A stretch of DNA of 8,968 nt, taken from contig NIVA01000128.1 of the NCBI GenBank assembly GCA_002254335.1, positions 1 to 8,968 on the forward strand. The letters are read 5' to 3'. Under the pieces are notes generated by a model. That model was not told the origin of the DNA, did no database searches, and worked only from the letters and a program-made list of their open reading frames with translations. Positions 1-5,899 of the stretch are shown one piece after another. Numbering within the stretch: the first letter of the stretch is position 1; every line of letters starts with the position of its first letter. The translations under genes and the position numbers were made by a program. The DNA comes from Bacteroidetes bacterium 4572_114. Its GTDB lineage: Bacteria > Bacteroidota > Bacteroidia > Bacteroidales > 4484-276.

Positions 1-257
1 GATAATGGGATGCTTTTTTGGGAGAGCAGGAAATTATGCCCCGCCTTTTTTTTGTGGACATCAATTATTATTTCACTTTGGTCATAACCCATATACGAAG
101 CGGCGAACCGGTATTTTCCGGGAAAAATATCCTTAATGGAATAACTTCCGTTTATGTCGGTGATTGCCCCTTTTACCAGGGCAGAATCAATTTGTGAAAA
201 CATCTGCACCGATGCAAAAGGCAGCCCTTCCCCGGTAATGCTGTCTTTTACAGAAAT
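1..257 (-). pseudogene. 5'-truncated CarboxypepD_reg-like / outer-membrane beta-barrel protein, partial
   Basis: Read on the minus strand, 85 codons are open from 257 to the left edge. They contain VKDSITGEGLPFASV, then DSALVKGAITDINGSYSI, FPGKYRF and ASYMGYD. This is the pattern of a CarboxypepD_reg-like (beta-sandwich) domain, which normally follows a signal peptide at the N-terminus of TonB-dependent receptors and related outer-membrane beta-barrel proteins. The DSALVKG...TD.NG form is most like the beta-barrel (OMP_b-brl_3-like) group. An in-frame TGA (258-260) lies only two codons before VKDS. There is no start codon and no signal peptide in this frame, and the only internal Met lies inside the domain. 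The gene therefore seems to have lost its 5' end, through an insertion, deletion or frameshift near 258. The 3' part is outside the window. The domain call is firm; the pseudogene status is inferred. Confidence 0.7.
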
Positions 258-260
258 TCA

Positions 261-587
261 TTGGCGGTGGTGTTTTGGCTTTTTGGTAATGTTATGAGTC
301 CGGTTTGAAAAGCCATATTAAGCCGCTAAACTTGCGACACGTAGTTAGCCCGCCTGGGTCCGTCCATACGGATGCCTTTCAGTCATATGGGTGCGCTAAT
401 AAACTTTTCTTATTGACTCATATTCATGTGTTTGAAAACAATAAAATTTCGCTAATTTTCAAAAACTTCGTTTTTAATCTGGACTCAGTTATATAATGTT
501 GGCAAAGGTAATTTATTCACATCAACCGGGTTGTTTTTTAATGATACATTGTAATCCCGTTAATTTGATTTTGAAGGTCTTTTCGTA
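261..587. other. non-coding stretch between truncated gene and ATPase
   Basis: No convincing gene is seen in these 327 bases. The only longer open stretch (305-496, plus) starts with TTG and has no recognisable domain. On the minus strand, in a different frame from the neighbouring truncated gene, a short reading (LPKSQNTTANEFL, then stop) runs up to the broken end of that gene, so the DNA to its right is probably foreign to it. The MITE-like candidate at 295-487 lies inside. At 524-540 a short CAACCGGGTTG palindrome is followed by six T on the plus strand, but no plus-strand gene precedes it. Confidence 0.55.
295..487. repeat. MITE-like element candidate (inverted ends, possible 4-bp target duplication)
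   Basis: The stretch begins TGAGTCC (295-301) and ends with the exact inverse GGACTCA (481-487). Further inward the ends remain similar, with about 13 of 20 positions matching when the right end is reversed and complemented. Directly outside both ends is the same tetranucleotide, GTTA (291-294 and 488-491), as a target-site duplication would leave. The interior encodes no transposase. The layout fits a small non-autonomous mobile element next to a gene that has lost its start. The inverted ends are short and a 4-bp direct repeat can occur by chance, so this is a candidate only. Confidence 0.35.
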
Positions 588-1949
588 TTAATTATTAATT
601 TTCATCGGATCCTGTATCATCAGTTTGAGATAGGCATCAATTTGATGAACAAGATAAAAAGGCAAATTCAACAAATAATAGGATTTGCCACTAAGTGTCC
701 GGGTTTTCTCAACTTTTAATTTTCCCGAATAAACCCGTACGGCAAATTGATGATCAACTTTATCCATAAATTGATGCAATGAACGTAACCTCCCAGAAGT
801 TTTGGATTTGACCTCAATGGGTATAACTAAGCCATCGTATTTCCTGATAAAGTCAACTTCAGCATCAGCGTGTTTTTCTTCCCTTGTCCAAAAGCTCAGG
901 CTTTCAAGCAAAGATTTACTAATCGCCCGTAGTTCTTGCCCTACAATATGTTCAGCTATCCTGCCCTCATACACCTCATCAAGTTGGCTTGAAACAAACA
1001 GGTCTTTTTGCATACCGGAAAAATAATTGACCAGGCCTGTATCCAATAATTGCAGTTTTGGTGATTTCCGAAAGTTTTCCTTTATCGGCAATTTTAAATT
1101 AGTAACAGGATGGATCAATTTGACCAACATTGCTTTTTGCAACACTTCAAAAGCCTCACTTACTTCACGTGATTTATATGTAGAGTTTCCGAAACCTGCA
1201 AATTTTATCCTTGAAGCAACATGAAAGAAAGAACTTTTGATGATGTGCCTGATTACTTTGACCATGGTATCGTTCCTGGCATACTTTTCAACATCGTCCA
1301 GATAAGTCAAAATCAGGCTTTCATAAATTCTGGATAAAGCCACCACATCCCTGTTTTTTGTATAGGATTCCAGCACTTCGGGCATACCTCCAATTATGGT
1401 ATATTCCCTGAACAGTTTCGTCAATTTATCGTGTGCATAACCCGGAACCGGAATTTGAGTCAAAATATCCAATGATAATTTCTCGCCCAAAGCTGTTAAA
1501 AATTCAGGGAAGGAACAAGGATATACCGGCAAATATTCAACCCTGCCCACCGGAAAACTGATTTGCCTGCTGATCAATGTCTCTAACAATGAACCGGCTG
1601 CAATTACATTCAACTCAGGAGTTTCCTCGTAAAAATACCTTAACAGGTTTACCGCACGGGGCGAGTTTTGGATTTCATCAATGAAAATGAGTGTTTTCCT
1701 GTCTTGTTTTTCAAAGCCTTTAGTGAAAAAAATTGCCGATAAAATATCTTTAAAAGAAGCATCTTCCCTGAAAATGTTTCTTTCCTCCGGGTTTTCGAGG
1801 TTAAGGTCAATGTATTGGTCAAATTCACCGGAGAACATTTTAATAACTGTTGTTTTTCCAACCTGCCTTGCCCCGCGCAGAACAAGAGGCTTGCGTTTTG
1901 TCCTTTCCGACCATTGTTTCAAATCCTTAATTATGAATCTTTTAAACAT
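588..1949 (-). CDS. AAA+ ATPase, AAA_14-DUF4143 family, with PD-(D/E)XK-like motif
   Basis: A 453-residue protein if started at ATG 1949 (MFKRFIIKDL). The frame is open to a GTG at 1982, but those extra 11 codons are translated repeat sequence, so the ATG is preferred. Residues 26-33 are the Walker A motif GARQVGKT and 86-94 the Walker B TLIFIDEIQ. AAGSLLE (117-123) is a sensor-like strand, and GRVEYLPVYPCSFPEFL (135-151) and IIGGMPEVL (185-193) are hallmarks of this family. The C-terminal DUF4143 part has AEVDF then IPIEVKS, giving a D-x(n)-E-x-K arrangement (D366, E379, K381) typical of PD-(D/E)XK nucleases. Length matches the family. It stands alone: the truncated gene downstream is over 300 bp away, and the next gene upstream is divergent. 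Family members are abundant in Bacteroidota and archaea; their cellular role is poorly known, with DNA-related or defence-like functions only suspected. A regular repeat array abuts the start codon and may control the gene. No Shine-Dalgarno sequence is visible. Confidence 0.92.
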   Translation of the reverse strand: MFKRFIIKDLKQWSERTKRKPLVLRGARQVGKTTVIKMFSGEFDQYIDLNLENPEERNIFREDASFKDILSAIFFTKGFEKQDRKTLIFIDEIQNSPRAVNLLRYFYEETPELNVIAAGSLLETLISRQISFPVGRVEYLPVYPCSFPEFLTALGEKLSLDILTQIPVPGYAHDKLTKLFREYTIIGGMPEVLESYTKNRDVVALSRIYESLILTYLDDVEKYARNDTMVKVIRHIIKSSFFHVASRIKFAGFGNSTYKSREVSEAFEVLQKAMLVKLIHPVTNLKLPIKENFRKSPKLQLLDTGLVNYFSGMQKDLFVSSQLDEVYEGRIAEHIVGQELRAISKSLLESLSFWTREEKHADAEVDFIRKYDGLVIPIEVKSKTSGRLRSLHQFMDKVDHQFAVRVYSGKLKVEKTRTLSGKSYYLLNLPFYLVHQIDAYLKLMIQDPMKINN

Positions 1950-1955
1950 ATTATA

Positions 1956-2139
1956 GTAATAAAGTAAGGGGTAAAAGTACACATTCTAGTAACAAAGTAA
2001 GGGATAATTTCCGGAATATTTGTAACAAAGTAAGGGATAATATTAGGATTCCTGTAACAAAGTAGGGGATAATTATAATTATTTTGTAACAGAGTAAGGG
2101 ATAATTTGGACAATTCTTGTAACAAAGTAAGGGATAACA
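1956..2139. repeat. array of six regularly spaced direct repeats upstream of the ATPase gene
   Basis: Six copies of a motif with consensus GTAACAAAGTAAGGGATAAT (plus strand) start at 1956, 1989, 2022, 2054, 2086 and 2119, giving periods of 33, 33, 32, 32 and 33 bp. Copies 2, 3 and 6 share the core GTAACAAAGTAAGGGATAA. Copy 4 has one G for A, copy 5 one G for A, and copy 1, nearest the gene, is the most diverged. The 11-12 bp spacers are unrelated to each other. The period is close to three helical turns, so all copies face roughly the same side of the DNA. The last copy ends 6 bp before the ATPase start codon. On the gene's strand each unit carries TTACTTTG, one mismatch from the Bacteroidota -7 promoter consensus TAnnTTTG. 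Binding sites for a regulator, or for the ATPase itself, are inferred rather than shown. Confidence 0.9.
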
Positions 2140-2566
2140 GATACATTTTTCGTAATTATTTAGCTGGATGTTTTATTTGCAGAATCATTATAACACCATT
2201 CCCGACCATTCCACTGTCCAGACGAATTCCCTCTGGTCGCAGGGGAAGGGAACCCCCACGCACAAGCCACGGCAGCGGCCAGTGCGGTGGAATCCTCCCC
2301 CTTCGACCGTAGGGAGTCCGTACGGAAAGGGGGAGTTAGAGGGGGTCTGTGATAGTGGAAGTTAGATGTGTGCCTATTAAGATGCAACTAAATAATTAGC
2401 CGAAATATTTATTGGAAAAAACAATCATGCCGCTGAATTGTGTAATATTGTCCTTTTAAACTGAAGGAAAACGGGTTTTAAAGTTTATGCCCACTCAGAT
2501 TGTGCAAAACCAAATAATTAAGGTCAATAAAATTTGCAAAGTTTATGCGTTTCAGTAGAAAACACA
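2140..2566. other. divergent intergenic region
   Basis: The 427 bases between the repeat array and the membrane-protein gene contain no supported gene; open stretches on both strands have no recognisable domain and low-complexity translations. The middle (about 2200-2352) is markedly GC-rich compared with the AT-rich flanks and forms the hairpin element listed separately. The last 200 bases are AT-rich and must hold the promoter of the plus-strand gene. TAATATTG (2444-2451) is one mismatch from the Bacteroidota -7 motif TAnnTTTG, but I cannot fix a promoter with confidence. Confidence 0.6.
2208..2335. repeat. GC-rich element with nested inverted repeats (REP/MITE-like)
   Basis: CTCCCCCTT (2295-2303) is the exact inverse complement of AAGGGGGAG (2327-2335). 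Inside it CCGTA (2307-2311) pairs with TACGG (2321-2325), leaving a nine-base loop. A second pairing, ATTCCACTG (2208-2216) with CGGTGGAAT (2285-2293), has one G-T wobble. The element is much richer in G and C than its surroundings and encodes nothing recognisable. It lies between divergent genes, so a terminator role is unlikely. A dispersed palindromic repeat is the likeliest reading, but its copy number elsewhere cannot be seen from here. Confidence 0.55.
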
Positions 2567-4318
2567 ATGACATTATTACAACCTCAAAATAAGATCAGCG
2601 ATGTTTGGCTCAAAGCCAGTGTGGTAGGCAGCTTGTGGGCTTCGGTGGAGATTATCCTCGGAAGTTTTTTCCACAACCTCAGGATACCGTTTGCCGGCAC
2701 CATCCTCGCTATGAACAGCGTGGCCCTGATGGTTGCGTTCCATCAAATCTGGAATGTAAAGGGTTTGTTCTGGCGCGCCGGGCTTATCTGTGCCCTGCTA
2801 AAATCTATTTCCCCCAGCGCAATCCTGATAGGCCCCATGACCGGCATTTTTGCCGAAGCCCTGCTGATGGAGCTTTCCATAAGGGTATTTAGCCGCAACA
2901 TTTTGGGATATGTTATTGGGGGCGCACTGGCACTTTCAAGCGCCATCGCACATAAAATTGTTACCCTTCTGGTTTACTATGGTTTCGACTTTGTTACCGT
3001 TTTGGTAAACCTGTACGATTATGCCGTGCGACAGATTGGATACCCTGACCTGAAACCCAAAACGGCAATATGGTTTTTGTTGGGCATATATATTTTTCTT
3101 GGCATTGTTTCATCGATTTTCGGGTTTGCGATTGGGCGAAAAGCGGCAAAAACACCCACGGGTGATGACCAACCTGCCAGGATCAGCATTAACACAGACA
3201 AGAAATTATTTGAACTGGACAAGGGCCAAAAGTTTTCGGTCAAGGCCCTGTTTTTGCACATTTTCGCCGTGGCCGTTTGCCTGGTGCTCATCAATAAATA
3301 TTCTTTTGAACTGGGGTTTTTATTTATCGCGTTTTATGTTTCGTTCTCTATCTATTATTATAAACGGTCGATGCGGCATTTGAAAAGGCCGTTTTTTTGG
3401 GTACAGGTGTTGTTGTTGACCATGTTGGCAACCATATTCTTCAATGGTTTTCAACACGGTAATTTTTTCGACCCGCAAGGTTTGATGGTGGGGATTAAAA
3501 TGAATGTCCGCGCCATATTGATAGTGGTTGGTTTTTCGGCAATCAGCGTTGAATTAAGGAACCCGGTGGTGAAATCGGTGTTGTCCCGCCGGGGTTTTTC
3601 GCAACTTTACCTTTCGGTAGGGCTTGCTTTTTCGGCCCTTCCATCGGTTGTTGAGCAGTTTACAAAACCAAAGCAATTCCTGCGAAGGCCGTTTCACACA
3701 TTAAGTTCGGTATTGTTGCAGGCCGACCGCCTGTTTTCACTTTTCAGGGAAAGCATAAATAAACCCGGGGTATTTATCCTCACGGGCGAAAAGCATGAGG
3801 GAAAAACCACTTTCGCCCTAAATTTGGCCGAAGCACTGCAAAAAAAAGGATTTGCAACCGGAGGCTTTGTTGCACCCGGAAAAATTGAAGATAACCGGCG
3901 ATCGGAATTTGATATTTTGGATTTAAAAACCGGGGCACAAAAACCATTATGCAGCATATATAATCAGGTAGGCGATAAAATTGGCCCGTTCAGGTTTTAT
4001 ACGGAAGGCCAAAAATTTGGGAAAGAAATTCTTGGGCCGGCGCACCTGGAAGGATGCGATATTGTTTTTATTGATGAGGTTGGCCCGTTGGAAATGAAAG
4101 GGCAGGGATGGTCGCCCGATATTGAAACTTTGTTGCAAAACCCCAGCCGGCCACATATCTGGGTCATCAGAAAGGGCCTGGTAGGGGAAGCCACACAAAA
4201 ATGGGGCCTGATGGATGTACTGGTGTTTGATATTAATGTAGATAAAGCTGAAACTGTTTTGGGTTCGGTGTTGCAACGCATCAACAAAAACCCCGGAGAA
4301 ACACCTTCCCCGGGGTAA
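2567..4318 (+). CDS. membrane protein fusing ECF S-like and EcfT-like regions to a THEP1-type NTPase
   Basis: A 583-residue protein from ATG 2567 (MTLLQPQNK); a TTG start at 2534 in the same frame is less likely. Residues about 11-190 are hydrophobic with several membrane spans and the stretch GSLWASVEIILGSFFHNLRI, resembling substrate-binding (S) components of ECF vitamin/metal importers. A polar linker follows. Residues about 220-385 again form several helices, and NPVVKSVLSRRGFSQLYL followed by AFSALPSVVEQF matches the EcfT/CbiQ pattern (P..L...L...G.......AL..LP.L.E). Residues about 400-572 are a soluble P-loop domain with Walker A GEKHEGKT (407-414) and Walker B VFIDEVGPLE (500-509). The DE(I/V)GP(M/L)E signature is that of THEP1-type nucleoside triphosphatases, not ABC ATPases; no ABC LSGGQ motif is present. 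NTPase family assignment is firm; the ECF-like reading is inference from sequence pattern, and the substrate is unknown. Monocistronic and convergent with the surface-protein gene. Confidence 0.8.
   Translation: MTLLQPQNKISDVWLKASVVGSLWASVEIILGSFFHNLRIPFAGTILAMNSVALMVAFHQIWNVKGLFWRAGLICALLKSISPSAILIGPMTGIFAEALLMELSIRVFSRNILGYVIGGALALSSAIAHKIVTLLVYYGFDFVTVLVNLYDYAVRQIGYPDLKPKTAIWFLLGIYIFLGIVSSIFGFAIGRKAAKTPTGDDQPARISINTDKKLFELDKGQKFSVKALFLHIFAVAVCLVLINKYSFELGFLFIAFYVSFSIYYYKRSMRHLKRPFFWVQVLLLTMLATIFFNGFQHGNFFDPQGLMVGIKMNVRAILIVVGFSAISVELRNPVVKSVLSRRGFSQLYLSVGLAFSALPSVVEQFTKPKQFLRRPFHTLSSVLLQADRLFSLFRESINKPGVFILTGEKHEGKTTFALNLAEALQKKGFATGGFVAPGKIEDNRRSEFDILDLKTGAQKPLCSIYNQVGDKIGPFRFYTEGQKFGKEILGPAHLEGCDIVFIDEVGPLEMKGQGWSPDIETLLQNPSRPHIWVIRKGLVGEATQKWGLMDVLVFDINVDKAETVLGSVLQRINKNPGETPSPG
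4290..4316 (-). terminator. intrinsic terminator of the minus-strand surface-protein gene
   Basis: Read on the minus strand, ACCCCGG (4316-4310) and CCGGGGT (4296-4290) form a 7-bp GC-rich stem with a 13-base loop. It is followed immediately by a T-run (TTTTTGTTG, 4290-4282), a classic Rho-independent terminator. It lies 72 bp past the stop codon of the surface protein and inside the last codons of the convergent membrane-protein gene, where it encodes NPGETPSPG. Confidence 0.75.
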
Positions 4319-4335
4319 AGCCTAACTTATGCTGC

Positions 4336-4381
4336 AGTCAGGGTTTGCAGTCAGGGCTTGACTTTAAGTCAAACCCTGACT
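4336..4381. terminator. hairpin with duplicated left arm between convergent genes
   Basis: AGTCAGGG (4349-4356) pairs with CCCTGACT (4374-4381), and TTGACTT (4358-4364) pairs with AAGTCAA (4366-4372), giving a long stem with one mismatch. A second copy of the left arm, AGTCAGGGTTTG (4336-4347), is perfectly complementary over 12 bases to CAAACCCTGACT (4370-4381), so the right arm has two possible partners. It lies between the two stop codons. No T-run follows on either strand, so factor-independent termination is uncertain. It may stabilise transcript ends or serve as a bidirectional terminator for the convergent pair. Confidence 0.5.
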
Positions 4382-4387
4382 CTGAAA

Positions 4388-5899
4388 CTATTTCAGTATA
4401 AGTTTCTTATAAATGAATTGTCCTTCGGTGAAAATCTTCACCATGTAAATTCCGGGTTGCCTACCTGAGAGATTTATTTCTTTTTCTTGATTATTATTAT
4501 CCCCCTGAACAAGTTGACCGTGTGTGTCAAATATTTCAATTATGGCATCTTCCCCGATTCCGGTTATTGTGAATTTGCCTGTTGTCGGGTTTGGATAAAG
4601 AGTTATTTTATTGGCAAAACCTCCCGATATCCCTGTTCCCGATACTTTGAACCCCATGATTGCAGAAAGCCCGTTTTCGGCAAAAGAGCAATCAACATTG
4701 GGCATGGTGAAATCAAATTCGGGGATCAGCTCAAACTCCTCTTTTGTTGAAGGTTTGTAGAGTTTAAAGAAAATTTGTTCTGCGGCGGCAAATCCATCTT
4801 TTTCAGAGCTGATGTTATCATCACCAAAAATTGTCAGGCAAGTTGCTTTGCCGTCAAGCGGGATAATTCCAAAACAATTTCCATTTATGTCGAAAGCACC
4901 GATGATGCTACCGGGTCCAAATCCTTGGATAGCTTCGGGCTTGATGGCAATGGTGTGGGAGGAAGGTGTTGGACGAGTTAACCCCCAGTGGCTTAAACCT
5001 AACAGGTTTTCGAAACCTGTTAGGTTTTCAAACGTTTCTTTCGCACAATCCCCAAAAGTCACTGAAATAGAATTGGAAGCCAGCACATAATAAGCTTTTC
5101 CCGGGTTGAGTGTCCCCAAGGTATTTATACCCATCACCGGCCAGTAAATGCCGTACCCGGCCACATCTTTCACTATTTCCAGATCGGACACCACCGGGGC
5201 AAACAAGTCCACTACATCCACCGGGCAGTCCGACACCACAGGCATCATATCCCAGCCATCGGCCAAAGCAACGGTTTTGTTTTCTTCCGGTATTCCGATA
5301 ATAGTTAAGTCTGCTGTTGCATCCAGTTTTATTTTATAAGCCGATTGGGCATTCCAGGTACCGATTGTATTTATGTTATAGAACGGGTAATATATTTCAT
5401 CCATCGTCATGGCAACTATCAACTCTGCACCTATCGGGCCAAAAACGTTTTCTATGTCATCGTTTATTGGAAGCAGGTAACTCGACAGGCCCGACCATCC
5501 TGCCGGTACACTGATGGTATGTAAGGGGTAGGTTGCCTGCGTAACGGTGACCATTATTTCGGGGGAGCCACCGGTTGCGGTAACTGTAATTTCACCAACG
5601 CGCCCTGACGCACTAACGTTTTCATCATAAAAGACGTTGATCATACCGTTTCCACTCCCACTTGCAGGGGCAACGCTTAACCATCCTTCCGGTTCGGCAA
5701 CAGTCCAATCCGTGTTGGTAGTGATATTAAATATCGTACTGCCGGCAGGGGCCGATACATCTTGGTTGGCCGGACTGACTGCAAGTTCAGGATCGGAGCC
5801 GGCCTGTGTAACCGTAACCACAACATTCATTGCCCCGGCTGCAATAAATGTGATACTTCCAACCCTTCCGGTTACAGCGGTGTTTTCATCGTAATCCAC
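4388..5899 (-). CDS. C-terminal part of a T9SS-exported surface protein (frame-shifted from the upstream part)
   Basis: This 503-codon frame opens with GTG inside a BACON domain (residues 2-33 are its second half), so it has no genuine start. It continues the protein encoded by 5902-8968. Residues 35-122 are a complete BACON-type domain (ELAVSPANQDVSA ... TDWTV ... GWLSVAP ... VTVTQA), a beta-sandwich common in Bacteroidota surface proteins. Two related repeats follow: 127-195 (GWSGLSSYLLP ... INTIGTWN..AYKI) and 207-277 (GWDMMPVV ... INTLGTLNPGKAYYV). Residues 289-301 are encoded by an inserted palindrome. About 305-420 is a beta-rich domain with GSIIGAFDINGNCFG. Residues 431-503 are the type A T9SS sorting domain: ITLYPNPTTGKFTI ... 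IEIFDTHGQLV ... GIYMVKI ... KKLILK. The full protein is thus expected at the cell surface or secreted. Stop is TAG at 4388-4390. Whether this part is expressed depends on the frameshift upstream being real. Confidence 0.88.
   Translation of the reverse strand: MDYDENTAVTGRVGSITFIAAGAMNVVVTVTQAGSDPELAVSPANQDVSAPAGSTIFNITTNTDWTVAEPEGWLSVAPASGSGNGMINVFYDENVSASGRVGEITVTATGGSPEIMVTVTQATYPLHTISVPAGWSGLSSYLLPINDDIENVFGPIGAELIVAMTMDEIYYPFYNINTIGTWNAQSAYKIKLDATADLTIIGIPEENKTVALADGWDMMPVVSDCPVDVVDLFAPVVSDLEIVKDVAGYGIYWPVMGINTLGTLNPGKAYYVLASNSISVTFGDCAKETFENLTGFENLLGLSHWGLTRPTPSSHTIAIKPEAIQGFGPGSIIGAFDINGNCFGIIPLDGKATCLTIFGDDNISSEKDGFAAAEQIFFKLYKPSTKEEFELIPEFDFTMPNVDCSFAENGLSAIMGFKVSGTGISGGFANKITLYPNPTTGKFTITGIGEDAIIEIFDTHGQLVQGDNNNQEKEINLSGRQPGIYMVKIFTEGQFIYKKLILK
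4995..5027. repeat. perfect palindrome inserted in frame in the surface-protein gene
   Basis: AAACCTAACAGGTTT (4995-5009) and its exact inverse complement AAACCTGTTAGGTTT (5013-5027) flank a 3-base TCG spacer. The 33-bp length equals 11 codons and keeps the frame, adding FENLTGFENLLG-like residues (about 289-301 of the C-terminal part) between two domains. This resembles the in-frame palindromic elements known in Rickettsia, and I believe similar sequences recur in Bacteroidota genomes, though copies elsewhere cannot be checked here. Confidence 0.85.

Noticed and set aside
305..496. 63-residue protein with VHTDAFQSYG resembling a transposase DDE segment
   Set aside because: TTG start, no further transposase motifs, and an AT-rich non-coding-like remainder; the similarity is too short to trust.
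261..500. Integron attC-like recombination site (GTTAGCC, GTTATAT)
   Set aside because: Neither core fits the GTTRRRY consensus and no properly paired R and L boxes could be found.
524..540. Rho-independent terminator on the plus strand (CAACCGGGTTG plus T-run)
   Set aside because: The stem is only 4-5 bp with almost no loop, and no plus-strand gene lies upstream.
1956..2139. CRISPR array
   Set aside because: Repeats are about 20 bp and the spacers only 11-12 bp, far shorter than CRISPR spacers, and no cas genes are present.
1931..2146. Small protein encoded across the repeat array (minus strand)
   Set aside because: Its sequence is just the translated repeats (PYFVT, PLLCY), and the reading changes wherever the period is 32 instead of 33.
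2534..2566. TTG start for the membrane/NTPase protein
   Set aside because: The 11 extra residues add no recognisable signal, and an ATG at 2567 directly precedes the conserved region.
5897..5899. GTG at 5899 as an independent gene start
   Set aside because: It falls inside a BACON domain whose first half is encoded just upstream in another frame, so the C-terminal part is a continuation of the same gene.
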